Shown piece by piece: positions 34,563-44,374 of a stretch of 64,000 nucleotides of DNA. A program made the translations under genes and the position numbers. Numbering within the stretch: the stretch's first letter is position 1; each line of letters starts with the position of its first letter. The notes beneath the pieces were generated by a model. That model ran no database searches. It was not told where the DNA came from and saw only the letters and a list, made by a program, of their open reading frames with translations. Source of the DNA: Flavobacteriales bacterium UBA952 (GTDB lineage: Bacteria > Bacteroidota > Bacteroidia > Flavobacteriales_D > Crocinitomicaceae); contig DBCS01000009.1 of the NCBI GenBank assembly GCA_002293185.1, forward strand, positions 124,001 to 188,000. Direction: 5' to 3'.

Positions 34563-37500
34563 TCAATGGGTGTTTTCTGTTTGGGTGGCGTCTTCGCCCA
34601 GCGTGTCACAATGGTAATGATTCTTGACCTTTTTTTGAGGCACAACAGCGGTTTCTCCTCGATCTTTAGCAGCAAGCATAAGGCTTAAGATGCGTACGCG
34701 TTCTTGCTCCATTTGTTGTTGTTTGTTGGCCTGAACAGCTTCTTCGTAGTAGATAACGCCATCAATCATAGTGATGGAAACGCGGGCTTCTACACTCAAT
34801 GGATGCGCGGTCCAAAGTACTAAATCAGCTGCTTTTCCGGTTTTGACGCTGCCCATTTGATCGTCTAAATGCAATACCTTGGCAGGATTCAGCGTAACGA
34901 GTTTCCAGGCTTGCTCCTCAGTTAAACCTCCGTATTTTATGCTTTTGGCTGCTTCTTGATTGAGCCTACGGCCCATTTCGGCATCGTCAGAATTGATGCA
35001 AACCAAAACACCCTGCTCGGTCATGAGGGCGGCGTTATACGGAATGGCATCATTGACTTCAAATTTGTAGGCCCACCAGTCCGAAAACGTGGAGCCCGCA
35101 ACACCATGTTTTTTCATTTTGTCTGCCACTTTATAACCTTCCAATATATGTGTAAATGTATTCACTCTAAAGCCCATTGAATCGGCAACATGCATGAGCA
35201 TATTGATCTCTGATTGTATGTAGGAGTGGCAGGAAATATAGCGTTCGGAACGAAGAATTTCTGCCAAAACCTCAAGTTCAAGATCGACACGTGGTGCAAT
35301 CTTCGTTTTAGCTGCCCTATAATCATCCCATTCTTTTTGATAGGCCTTTGCGCGGTAAAAACCATCGTAAAATACTTGCTCAACCCCCATACGTGTTTGA
35401 GGGAATCGAACAGTATTGAAATCGCCCCAGTTGGCCTGCTTGACATTTTCACCCAAGGCGCATTTGATGAATTTTGGTGCGTTATCGATGAGCATTTCTT
35501 CTGGAGTTGCCCCCCACTTAAGCTTGATAAGCGCTGACTGCCCTCCAATTGGATTGGCAGAACCGTGCAGTAATTGAGCAGCGGTTACACCCCCTGCCAA
35601 TTGCCGATAGATGTCTATATCGTCGGGATTAACAACGTTGGCGATGCTTACTTCTGCAGTGATGGCTTGCCCGCCTTCGTTGACTCCTTTTGAAATAGCG
35701 ATATGAGAATGCTCATCGATAATGCCTGAGGTGAGGTGAAGCCCTGCGGCATCGATAATTCTTGCTCCGACAGGTGCACTGATATTTTGACGACTCACTT
35801 CTTTGATTTTACCGCCCACAACTAATACGTCGGCACCTTTAACAATTCCTTCTTTCTCATTCGTCCAAACGGTTGCGTTTTTAAAAAGAATGGTTTGTTG
35901 ATTAGCCCGCGCTACAGTTCCAAATGCCATATTCGGAAACCAGGCCTGACCATATGTTGTCGTATCTTTTTGAAGTGCAACAGGCGCAGGACTTGGCGTG
36001 GCTTGATGTTGGATTGCGCTCCAATGAAACCAAGCTCCTTTTGCATCTGTACCGTCACCTTCTAGGACCTTCCCATTTTTTAAGACCTTAGCATGAAGTT
36101 GAATCAGCTGCGGTTGGCTTGTGCCTATTGAAATAAACTGGATAGCCACATCTTGTTCTTTGAGAAGGATAGTGGCTTTAGTCGTAAGCGTATCGGTATT
36201 CGTTTTGTAAACGACCTTACCTTGTGGTTTGTCGGGTGTTCCACTGACTAATAATTCATAAGTTGTTTCTGGGAGTTTAACGGAGTAAGTACCTGAAAGA
36301 TTACTGTTGTTGTGGGTTTTCCAATAACGAGCGACGCCAAGATTCCAAGTTTCGAGCAATTGTGCTTCAAATGCAAATGGATCAGCACTGAATACAGAAA
36401 AACTCGCGTATTTTCCTGCTTCTAGTGTCCCGACCTGAGCTCCGATGCCAAGCATATCAGCGGGCACAGTGGTCAGTGCTGCCATTGCATCTGTTGCAGA
36501 AAGGCCACGTGCAATAGACTTGCGTAGCCCGAGCCAAAACTGATCGGCATTTTTGAGTCCAAAAGAAGTAAAGGCAATTGGAATGTCTGCTTTTTTTAGT
36601 AACATGGCATTGCTTGGTGCCAATTCCCAGTGTTTGAGTTCAGAAAGAGGGATTTCGCGGGCTAAGTAGGGGTCGTTCACCTCAAATGCTTCTGGAAAAG
36701 TTAGGGGTAATACCAATTGGGCATTGATTTCTTTTAGATCCTCAATTATAGCATATTCATTGCCAGCGCCAATGTATACAAAACTGGTTTGGAATTCATC
36801 GGCAATTTTTTGTGCTCTGAGAATTTCCCATTTGTCGTTGGTTTTAAAAATCGTTGGCAACTTATAAATACCTTCCCACTCGGCTAACGAAACGGAATAG
36901 GCTAAATTATTTTGATTTTTTTTGTAATAATCGAGGTCGTAGAGTGCCTGACGCAAAAGTGCAATAGACCCCATCTGTGAAGACGGATAGGATTGCTGGC
37001 TCGCTCCTTTAGCAAAAGAATAAAACTGAGCTGCCTTGGGCAAAAGGAGCTGTTTGTGAATGTCGGTTTGGCCGAGTGCAACAAATGCCCCACTACCTCG
37101 AACAACGCCGTCCATGTAATGCGTTAACGCGAAGCCAAAGCCAGATTGTTGCAATTGATCGGCACTATTATCAATAATTTTAAAATCACTAGCAGCATTT
37201 AGCTCAGGGTGCACTGCTTCGTTCCAATAATAAGCCCCCTCTTTATTGCTCTCGAGCTGTGGTCGCCAACCGTTATTCTTAAAAGCAATTGGGTCTAGCC
37301 CCACATTGGAATAAAGCTCAATAAAGGATGGCACGAGCACTTTATCGGTGTAGTCGAGAGCGACTGCGCCATCTTGTTTGAGATTTTTGCCCACTTGTAC
37401 AATTTTACCATTGTGTAAGAGCAAATCAGTGTCGGTTAAGGTTTGGCCAGGCTTGACCATAATTGTGGCATTTTGAAGCAAAATATATTTAGGTTCAGAT

Positions 37501-37586
37501 GCCTTTAGACCATTATCAGGACCAAATTGCGCATGCAATTCAATTGAAAATAGTGTTGTGAGTAAAATTAAGAAACGTGCCGTCAT
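34563..37586 (-). CDS. exported amidohydrolase with two amidohydrolase-like modules
   Basis: 1007 residues from the ATG at 37586 (MTARFLILLTTLFSIELHAQ, signal peptide). The N-terminal module (20-440) is amidohydrolase-like but has lost the HxH motif (VPSFIELYSNVGLD). The C-terminal module (about 570-980) keeps it as IIDEHSHIAISKG and ends with GSVKTGKAADLVLWTAHPL. Family members act on cyclic amides, dipeptides or related compounds; substrate unknown. Adjacent to a smaller homologue, as often seen in Bacteroidota. Confidence 0.85.
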   Translation of the reverse strand: MTARFLILLTTLFSIELHAQFGPDNGLKASEPKYILLQNATIMVKPGQTLTDTDLLLHNGKIVQVGKNLKQDGAVALDYTDKVLVPSFIELYSNVGLDPIAFKNNGWRPQLESNKEGAYYWNEAVHPELNAASDFKIIDNSADQLQQSGFGFALTHYMDGVVRGSGAFVALGQTDIHKQLLLPKAAQFYSFAKGASQQSYPSSQMGSIALLRQALYDLDYYKKNQNNLAYSVSLAEWEGIYKLPTIFKTNDKWEILRAQKIADEFQTSFVYIGAGNEYAIIEDLKEINAQLVLPLTFPEAFEVNDPYLAREIPLSELKHWELAPSNAMLLKKADIPIAFTSFGLKNADQFWLGLRKSIARGLSATDAMAALTTVPADMLGIGAQVGTLEAGKYASFSVFSADPFAFEAQLLETWNLGVARYWKTHNNSNLSGTYSVKLPETTYELLVSGTPDKPQGKVVYKTNTDTLTTKATILLKEQDVAIQFISIGTSQPQLIQLHAKVLKNGKVLEGDGTDAKGAWFHWSAIQHQATPSPAPVALQKDTTTYGQAWFPNMAFGTVARANQQTILFKNATVWTNEKEGIVKGADVLVVGGKIKEVSRQNISAPVGARIIDAAGLHLTSGIIDEHSHIAISKGVNEGGQAITAEVSIANVVNPDDIDIYRQLAGGVTAAQLLHGSANPIGGQSALIKLKWGATPEEMLIDNAPKFIKCALGENVKQANWGDFNTVRFPQTRMGVEQVFYDGFYRAKAYQKEWDDYRAAKTKIAPRVDLELEVLAEILRSERYISCHSYIQSEINMLMHVADSMGFRVNTFTHILEGYKVADKMKKHGVAGSTFSDWWAYKFEVNDAIPYNAALMTEQGVLVCINSDDAEMGRRLNQEAAKSIKYGGLTEEQAWKLVTLNPAKVLHLDDQMGSVKTGKAADLVLWTAHPLSVEARVSITMIDGVIYYEEAVQANKQQQMEQERVRILSLMLAAKDRGETAVVPQKKVKNHYHCDTLGEDATQTENTH

Positions 37587-37628
37587 AGGGTGTGAAAATA
37601 CAAAATCTTGCAAAACACAATGCTTTCT

Positions 37629-38306
37629 TTAGCCGATTGGTACATATTTCATGGCTTCCCTTTTGGCTAATCCGCTTAAATTTTCTGACTCGACCAACAC
37701 GCGGACCCAATCCGGGTTCCATTTGGATACCTCGCGCAAGGACCACCCAATGGCCTTCTGAATAAAAAATTCGTTGTTCCACTTAAAGGCGTGGATATAA
37801 TTTTGTAATAACTCCAAATTGGTTTGCTGCTTGTACTTCAGCTGATGTATGAGCAAGGTGCGTTGCAGCCAAAAGTTTGTAGAGGTCTCCCACGATAAGG
37901 CTAGTTCTTGAAATGCTTCTGGAAATTGACGCGCATAATGGCCAACTGAATGGGAGGCAATTAAATCGAGGGAATCCCACCACGTTTGGTTGCTTAAAAT
38001 AAATGTCAAATGCTCCCCATCTGAGGCTTGTGCATTTTTTTTGTAACAGGTAAGTAAATAGTCTATGCCAATGTATTGAACTTCTCGATAGGAAGATGCC
38101 CAACATTCCAAAATAAATTCCCAGGATTGTTCGGGGTTAAACCGCAGCAGTTGGGGTTTGAATTGTTGAAAAATGAGCTTTCTTGGGCCCGACATGACGC
38201 CGATAAAAGAAAAGTGATTTTTCATGTAGGCCTCCATTTGCTCTACACGACTTGGATCCTTAACTTTTTCTAGCGCATACTGTATTTCTTGTACGAGTGT
38301 AGTCAT
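37629..38306 (-). CDS. AlkD-type DNA alkylation repair protein
   Basis: 225 residues of ALK/HEAT-like repeats (YMKNHFSFIGVMSGPRKLIF, WASSYREVQYIGIDYLL, NEFFIQKAIGWSLREVSKWNPDWV). The Asp/Trp pair of DNA glycosylase AlkD is suggested by TWWDSLDLIASHSVG. It removes 3-methyl- and 7-methylpurines in characterised members. It starts 18 bases after the 3' end of RNase P RNA in the same direction. Confidence 0.92.
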   Translation of the reverse strand: MTTLVQEIQYALEKVKDPSRVEQMEAYMKNHFSFIGVMSGPRKLIFQQFKPQLLRFNPEQSWEFILECWASSYREVQYIGIDYLLTCYKKNAQASDGEHLTFILSNQTWWDSLDLIASHSVGHYARQFPEAFQELALSWETSTNFWLQRTLLIHQLKYKQQTNLELLQNYIHAFKWNNEFFIQKAIGWSLREVSKWNPDWVRVLVESENLSGLAKREAMKYVPIG

Positions 38307-38323
38307 GCGATAAATAAAAAAAA

Positions 38324-38704
38324 TGGCAAATCATAAGCCGGGTTCTGTGCCAATTGCTGCACGCAGCTTTGGTGTCTATCATTTATCTAGCGCTGCACTC
38401 GCGCACAGCGTCCATCGACCTACCCTCCGAGACAGGCGAGCAGCCTGTTCTGCTTGCGCAGGCCTCGGTATATTTGGTCTTTCAGCGCGTAAGGTTTACC
38501 CTGCCAATTACATCACTGTAACCGCGGTGAGCTCTTACCTCACCTTTTCACCTTTTCCTCGGCAAGCCGAGGTAGTTTATTTTCTGCGGCACTAGCTGTA
38601 CTGTAATAATTGCTCATTACAGCCCTTCCCGTTAAGAAGTACGCTGCTCTGTGCTGCCCGGACTTTCCTCTTTTCTAATGAAAAGCGATAGACTGATTTG
38701 CCGC
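38324..38704 (-). ncRNA. rnpB: RNase P RNA (bacterial type A)
   Basis: On the minus strand the RNA begins GCGGCAAATCAG and soon has the universal GAGGAAAGTCCGGGC. It ends AGAACCCGGCTTATGATTTGCC, whose TGATTTGCC pairs with the 5' GGCAAATCA to form P1. A -7 element TACCTTTA lies just upstream (38714-38707). It is the catalytic RNA that matures the 5' ends of tRNAs. Ends are set by P1 and are accurate to a few bases. Confidence 0.95.
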
Positions 38705-38714
38705 AGTAAAGGTA

Positions 38715-39800
38715 TTAAAGTTTAACGAGCTTTTTACGGAGTATGCTTTTGGAGGTATGCACACTGATCGTGTAAGTTCCGGTAGGAAGGTCTGAGATAT
38801 CAAAATAGCCCTGAAGGGCAGCGTTATGATGTTGCACAATAAGTTGACCATTTAGGTTATGGATTTCAATGAGGTCAAAGGGCATAGAACTCTTAAAGAA
38901 ACACCATTCAGCTGCCGGATTTGGATAAAAATCAATGGAAAAATCGGCATGATCAATGCTTGCATCTAAACCCAGGTAAATATCTTGGTATTCAATTGTA
39001 CTTTGAGGGGTTGGTCCAAAACCGCCCAAGGTGGCACGAAGCAAACATTCTTTTTTACCAGTTGTCCACCATTCGTATTGGGTTGTGGTAAAAGTTGGAG
39101 GTGCAATCCAAGTTCCTGCTCCAAAGAATGTTTGATAAATGGAATCGTTTTCAGTGATGTCGTGACGAATGCGAAGGGCATCAAAGGTGCCGAGCGGCGT
39201 TGTAACAGACCCCCAGCCGTCTACCACTGAATTGCGCTCTCTGTGCTGGATCCATTTGATATCCGCGGCTGGATTCAAATCTATATAGGTATAGCCTCGA
39301 GAAGTATAAGTATCATTATAATTGAGCGGGAGTTGGTAGCGGGTTTCTATGGTGTCAGACTTGAATGGAATACCTTGACCCTGTACATCTACGGAATAAC
39401 CAATGCTATTGATTTGAGAACTTGTGCGGCGGGTATACTGACTTAGATTGGAGATTTCTATGGGTAGAAATGCCGAGAATTGATCGATAGGAAGATCGTT
39501 GGTGAGGGTGAAATAAGTTGCTTTATATGGAGTTGAAGCGATTGGGCCGTAAGTGGCGAGAATAAGAATTGATCCAAAACCTATAGGATTGTAGTTAATC
39601 AGCGTTTGGCTTTGGGCTGTGAGTTGTGAGAAGTCCCAAGTAGAATTTGGGCCGGTATTTTGCAAATCTATGTTGGTAGGGTTGGCCAGGCTCATCCTGA
39701 TGGAGTCGGCTGCAGTGGCAAAATCATTCACTTGAAGGGTGATCTGAGCAAAAGCTGAACTCGCTAAACTAGAAACGATGCAAAAAATGGTTGTTTTCAT
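38715..39800 (-). CDS. secreted protein with T9SS type A sorting domain
   Basis: 361 residues from the ATG at 39800 (MKTTIFCIVSSLASSAFAQ, signal peptide); a GTG two codons earlier is possible. The body is strand-rich with no known fold. The last 75 residues (FYPNPAAEWCFF, then NGQLIVQ, then LPTGTYTISVHT, ending RKKLVKL) are a Por secretion tail, cleaved on export by the T9SS. Function of the mature part unknown. Confidence 0.88.
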   Translation of the reverse strand: MKTTIFCIVSSLASSAFAQITLQVNDFATAADSIRMSLANPTNIDLQNTGPNSTWDFSQLTAQSQTLINYNPIGFGSILILATYGPIASTPYKATYFTLTNDLPIDQFSAFLPIEISNLSQYTRRTSSQINSIGYSVDVQGQGIPFKSDTIETRYQLPLNYNDTYTSRGYTYIDLNPAADIKWIQHRERNSVVDGWGSVTTPLGTFDALRIRHDITENDSIYQTFFGAGTWIAPPTFTTTQYEWWTTGKKECLLRATLGGFGPTPQSTIEYQDIYLGLDASIDHADFSIDFYPNPAAEWCFFKSSMPFDLIEIHNLNGQLIVQHHNAALQGYFDISDLPTGTYTISVHTSKSILRKKLVKL

Positions 39801-39849
39801 ACGCACAAATGTTAGCCAAATTTAGGTTTTTTATTCGATGGATTGGTGC

Positions 39850-39857
39850 TAACTTTA
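39850..39857 (+). promoter_or_regulatory. -7 element TAACTTTA, 4 bases before a start codon
   Basis: TAACTTTA differs from TAnnTTTG in the last base. It ends 4 bases before the helicase ATG at 39862, the same geometry as at 1913 and 60443. Confidence 0.45.
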
Positions 39858-39861
39858 CCAC

Positions 39862-42800
39862 ATGTCGGCTATGGTTCAGGAATTTCTGCAAACATGGGAG
39901 TCTGAGTTATTGCAACTTAGACCCAACGACCCCCTAATTGACCTTACCGGTTCACTATTCATCTACGCTGAAAATGAACTTTGGAATGGAGAAATTAAAG
40001 GCAAGCAATTGCTCAAAGAATGCAAACGAATAGAGCGCGACAGAGGCATTCTAGCCTTGGTACAGTTCGAGGGCGTTATGACATGGGTAAAAGGAGAAGT
40101 AAGTATTAAGACACCCGTCTTTTTAAAGACTTGTACCAATTTAAATGCCCAACAACAACATGTCGAATTTGACGACGCGGTTGTTGTCAATCCTTTTCTA
40201 ATTCAACTATTAAAACGAGCGCAAAATATTGAATTGGCAACGGATAACCAAGAGGAATTACTTGCCCAATTGGCTGATTTCTCCTTTTTCATACAGTTTG
40301 AACCAATAACAGGTTTGGCCAACCTTCATCCACAGCGCTATGAACTGCGCAGGGAATGGGAATCTTTACGACTACAACTGAGCTATTCAACTGCACTCCA
40401 CCAAATTCTTGGCGATTTAGAAATTAGCGTAGATTCTGACCTAAATGCACCTCTTCTCCATCAAATAAGCCCCCTAGATCCTGACCAACGCAGTGCCGTA
40501 GCTCATGCCTCATGCGCGTCTACTGTCATTTACGGCCCGCCTGGTACCGGTAAGTCTATTGTACTGAGTAATATCATTAGCCAGGCGCTGGGTGGGAGTC
40601 AAAGTGTTTTAGTTGTTGCCGACAAACCTGTAGCGCTTGAGGTTTTAATTGGGAAATTAAGCGTGCAACAACTCAACCAATTCTGTGTATTATTGCCTGA
40701 TTCTGCGTCTTTAGCACCATTTTATAAAAAATTGCAACAGCAGTTTGAGCACTTACTACAACCCACAAAAGAGCAAAAGAAAACATTGAAAAATGAATTC
40801 TTAGCCGCTCAGTATTGGACAGAGCGCAAAAAAATTGAAATTGAAGCCGGGTTGTCTTTCCAAGAATTACTCGAGCAATTTGGTCCTGCAACAAGTACCA
40901 CGACTCTTCCTACAAACAGATGGAAAGCGTGGGCAAATCATAAAATCTATCTTCAGCAACTCGAGAAAGGAAATAGAAACTACTTACCCTCACTACAAAA
41001 ATATTGGCAAGACACCCCACCTATCGAACTCAAACAAGATTGGGAACTTTGGAAAAAATTACAGGCACAACTCGCCAAACATGGTGTTAGTAACATACAA
41101 GAACTTGATCTTTTCGTAGATCAAAGCTTGCGTTGCTTACAATTTGAAGCAAAGATATACCATCAATATGCTGCGATACTCGACGGAGATTTGCAAGCTT
41201 ACCTTAAGCGTCTCCAAAAATTTCAGCAATTAAGTAGGGAGCAAGCTGTACTTTTACAACATTTACAAGTTTGGAAACAAATTCCAACAATTGCTGAATG
41301 GACCATTTTAGAGAAGGCTGCCACAACAGCTGGATGGCTCTCCAAATTGAAATGGAGAAAACTCGAAAAAAATTGGCTGAGATTGGCGGGTATGGAACTC
41401 AAAGTGCTAGAAAACGATCTAAAAAAGTACTGGCGAAGTCAGGAGCAACATGCGCAAATCATTGAAAAATTTGCAAGTTTAGGCGTGCCCGATTTAGCAG
41501 GCTCCATCGGATTAATTATTCCGCTTCTCAAGCAACACAAGGCCGATAATTGGAATTGGTACAGAGCTCTTGAGCAAAATGAAATTGAAAAGTATTGCCA
41601 ATTGCATCAGGTTGCTCATCAGTTTCAGCAATTACATCGCAGGTTGTTTATTAAGCAAATCACAAATTTCGACGACTTCATCGGGCTTTTTGACAACAAC
41701 TTTATTCAGCTGATCGACCAACACGACCTCCTCAAAAAAATTCCCTTTAATCTTTGGGAAGGAAGCCTCGATTTAATTGCACTCCAACAAGCGCTCCGCA
41801 AAGAATTTTGGGCTACACTGCGCTACCACTATCCTGCACTTTATGCAAATGACACCAGGCAAATAAAGTCCTTAATTGAGGAAGACCTGAGCCGTGAAGA
41901 AGCAGAATGGACAAACAATGCAAAACAACTCGTCGTCAAGCAGCAGCAACATTTTAAGGCGTTGCAACAGCTTTTGGTAGCCCCTTTACACCAACTTTCA
42001 GCCGAACAAAAGACGCGTCGACAAACACTCCGAAAAGGCAAAGCGATACTGATCAAGGAAATGGCCAAAACCAGGCAACATTTAAGTATTATGGAACTCT
42101 TTGAAAGTGAAGCAGCACCATGGCTACGCGCTATTTTTCCAATTTGGCTTGCCACACCGACCGCACTTGCCAAACGCTTACCAATGCGCTTAGGCTTATT
42201 TGATATTGGTATTTTTGATGAAGCCAGTCAGCTCCCCTTAAGCCATGCCGTTGGTGCCTTACAACGCATTTCCAAACTGATCGTTGCTGGAGACCCCCAA
42301 CAAATGAGACCCCAGTCGTATTTCGGACAAAGCGCCGAAGGAGTTGTTGACCTTTTGCACCAGGCTGCATTTCACCTTCCTAGTAAGTATTTGCATTACC
42401 ATTACCGCAGTGAAGATCCCAGCCTTATCGCCTTTTCAAACCAACATTTTTACGATGAAAAACTCGTGGTTTGGCCCTCGAAAGACAGCGCTGAAACTGG
42501 ATTGTTTGATCACTTTATAACAGATGGTTGCTATGAACAGCAACAAAATATACCAGAAGCTCAAGCGATAGCCAAGCACTTAAAATCTGTGCTTTCCGCC
42601 ACATCAAAAATTGGTGTAGTTGCTTTTTCAGAAACGCAACTCCAATGCATTTACCAACAACTCAGTCCAAGTGAGCAAGCATTACTCGAGCGCCGAATAG
42701 AGGAACGTAGTGCTTTCTTTTTAGCTTTAGAACAAGTTCAGGGTGAGGAATGCGAAATCCTATTGATCAGTTTTGGCTATGCCAAAAATGAAGCGCAACA

Positions 42801-43101
42801 ATTTAGTCTCAAACTTGGGCCTATGACACAAGCCCAAAGCGGAAGACGGCTCAATGTATTGTTAACTAGAGCTCAAAAATCTTTACATTTTTACAGTAGC
42901 ATAAGGGCAGCCGATTTCCCTATCAAACGCAGTGCAGCTACCAACAAATTATGGGAGTGGTTTGTGTTTTTAGAAAATAATCAGTTTCAACAAGCTGCAT
43001 ATAGCGCGGAGCAGCAAATTTCCTCAGCAGAGGATTATACTACTTTTCTGAATTGTTATCGGGTGTTGAAGCAGCGTCGGGCTCTGCCGAATCAGGTCTA
43101 G
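39862..43101 (+). CDS. superfamily 1 (Upf1/Dna2-like) helicase
   Basis: 1079 residues. Walker A GPPGTGKS at residues 225-232. Walker B DEAS at 786-789 (FDEASQLPLSHAVGAL), motif III VAGDPQQMRPQS, motif IV-V EQVQGEECEILLISFGYA and motif VI RRLNVLLTRAQKS. Between Walker A and B lie about 550 residues, mostly alpha-helical and rich in Lys, Gln and Leu, likely long coiled coils. Homologues act on DNA or RNA ends; the specific role is unknown. The 3' end overlaps the convergent yidD gene by 62 bases. Confidence 0.9.
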   Translation: MSAMVQEFLQTWESELLQLRPNDPLIDLTGSLFIYAENELWNGEIKGKQLLKECKRIERDRGILALVQFEGVMTWVKGEVSIKTPVFLKTCTNLNAQQQHVEFDDAVVVNPFLIQLLKRAQNIELATDNQEELLAQLADFSFFIQFEPITGLANLHPQRYELRREWESLRLQLSYSTALHQILGDLEISVDSDLNAPLLHQISPLDPDQRSAVAHASCASTVIYGPPGTGKSIVLSNIISQALGGSQSVLVVADKPVALEVLIGKLSVQQLNQFCVLLPDSASLAPFYKKLQQQFEHLLQPTKEQKKTLKNEFLAAQYWTERKKIEIEAGLSFQELLEQFGPATSTTTLPTNRWKAWANHKIYLQQLEKGNRNYLPSLQKYWQDTPPIELKQDWELWKKLQAQLAKHGVSNIQELDLFVDQSLRCLQFEAKIYHQYAAILDGDLQAYLKRLQKFQQLSREQAVLLQHLQVWKQIPTIAEWTILEKAATTAGWLSKLKWRKLEKNWLRLAGMELKVLENDLKKYWRSQEQHAQIIEKFASLGVPDLAGSIGLIIPLLKQHKADNWNWYRALEQNEIEKYCQLHQVAHQFQQLHRRLFIKQITNFDDFIGLFDNNFIQLIDQHDLLKKIPFNLWEGSLDLIALQQALRKEFWATLRYHYPALYANDTRQIKSLIEEDLSREEAEWTNNAKQLVVKQQQHFKALQQLLVAPLHQLSAEQKTRRQTLRKGKAILIKEMAKTRQHLSIMELFESEAAPWLRAIFPIWLATPTALAKRLPMRLGLFDIGIFDEASQLPLSHAVGALQRISKLIVAGDPQQMRPQSYFGQSAEGVVDLLHQAAFHLPSKYLHYHYRSEDPSLIAFSNQHFYDEKLVVWPSKDSAETGLFDHFITDGCYEQQQNIPEAQAIAKHLKSVLSATSKIGVVAFSETQLQCIYQQLSPSEQALLERRIEERSAFFLALEQVQGEECEILLISFGYAKNEAQQFSLKLGPMTQAQSGRRLNVLLTRAQKSLHFYSSIRAADFPIKRSAATNKLWEWFVFLENNQFQQAAYSAEQQISSAEDYTTFLNCYRVLKQRRALPNQV

Positions 43102-43327
43102 GGACTGGGTCGTAACCAACGCCTCCACGCGGGTGGCAAGTGGCAATGCGCTTCAGACCAAGAAAAGTTCCTTTAAATGGACCCCAAATAGTTATCGCTT
43201 CTATCATGTAGGTGGAACAAGTTGGCGTGTAACGACAACTGGGGGGTAACAGTGGAGAAATGACCCCTTTATATACCTTGACTAAGAAGATCAACGGAAA
43301 ACTCAAAACCTTGTATAGCACCTGCAT
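43040..43327 (-). CDS. yidD: membrane protein insertion efficiency factor YidD
   Basis: 95 residues. Signature: YKGVISPLLPPSCRYTPTCSTYMIEAI and RIATCHPRGGVGYDPVP, with the usual cysteines. It assists membrane insertion near YidC. The last 18 residues (after PVPRPD) are a polar tail that overlaps the end of the helicase gene on the other strand. It is not next to rnpA/yidC here. Confidence 0.93.
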   Translation of the reverse strand: MQVLYKVLSFPLIFLVKVYKGVISPLLPPSCRYTPTCSTYMIEAITIWGPFKGTFLGLKRIATCHPRGGVGYDPVPRPDSAEPDAASTPDNNSEK

Positions 43328-43417
43328 AAAACAAAATTACGCAATTTCAACAGGATGTTGTGTATACTTAGTTCCTGTAACATTTTTCAAAGAAGGGGTT
43401 ATTGGTATTTTTAGAAA

Positions 43418-44374
43418 ATGAAAATCAAGCAACTTCTCTCTCTCTCTTTTATAAGCTCAATTAGCCTATTCAGTTATAGCCAACCTTTAGAAAATTGGGA
43501 AGCTGATAAAATCAAAGTAACGCAGTCTAACGGCGTACAGACCATAATGCATGCTGAAGCGCTATTTGAAGACCGTTGGGATCAACTCCCTCAAGCACAA
43601 TTTTGGAAAAAAATAATGTTGTTGTCACCAGATTCTTGCCTGATTAATGTGGCGGCAACCCGACAGTTATTGGATAAAATGTCTAACCGCGAGTGGAATG
43701 CGCAAACTGAAGCCCAAAAAGACAGCACACGCCAGGCACTTCGCATTGCTCACGGTTTACCCAGCGATACCCGTATTTATGTCACCACCGGCAAAAACGA
43801 CTTTTATCGTTTTTCTGAGGTCTATCCGAGCTTAGACAATGGCGTTCAGGCATTTGAGCGCTATGGCGTCGACCCTTGGTATGCGCAATCTATTCTTTTA
43901 ATTGAAAGTCCGGCACAAATACGCAAGTCATCTACCGGAGCATATGGAGCATTTCAATTGATGCCTGGTGTTGCCCGATCCATGGGGCTCGTTGTGAATA
44001 ATACCACAGATGAACGCAAAGATTTTGACCGCTCAGCTTATGGTGCAGCGCAGCTCATTAGTCGGGTTTGTATCCCTGAAGCAAAACGTATTTTAAACCA
44101 ACACAACCTGAGCTACAACGAAACTGACTTATGGTTCAGACTGTTCGTGTTACACGTGTATCATGCTGGCGCTATGAATGTAGCTGCCGTAGTCAATAAA
44201 ATTCAGCCTAAAGAAGGTTCACAGGCGCTCATCAAAGCCATGTGGCAAAATAGCGCTGCCGGATTTGGCAATAATTCACAAAACTACACACAATTAGCAC
44301 TGGCAGCACAGCTCATTCTTCACGATATGGTTTACCAAAATTGTACGGAAATCAGCTCTTGTCTGAGTCGTTGA
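43418..44374 (+). CDS. exported lytic transglycosylase (SLT domain)
   Basis: 318 residues with a signal peptide (LLSLSFISSISLFSYSQ). The lysozyme-like domain contains the catalytic Glu in QSILLIESPAQI, followed by STGAYGAFQLMPGVARSMG. It cuts peptidoglycan glycan strands in the periplasm. The region before it (about 30-140) is helical. The last 23 bases overlap the convergent menC gene. Confidence 0.88.
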   Translation: MKIKQLLSLSFISSISLFSYSQPLENWEADKIKVTQSNGVQTIMHAEALFEDRWDQLPQAQFWKKIMLLSPDSCLINVAATRQLLDKMSNREWNAQTEAQKDSTRQALRIAHGLPSDTRIYVTTGKNDFYRFSEVYPSLDNGVQAFERYGVDPWYAQSILLIESPAQIRKSSTGAYGAFQLMPGVARSMGLVVNNTTDERKDFDRSAYGAAQLISRVCIPEAKRILNQHNLSYNETDLWFRLFVLHVYHAGAMNVAAVVNKIQPKEGSQALIKAMWQNSAAGFGNNSQNYTQLALAAQLILHDMVYQNCTEISSCLSR

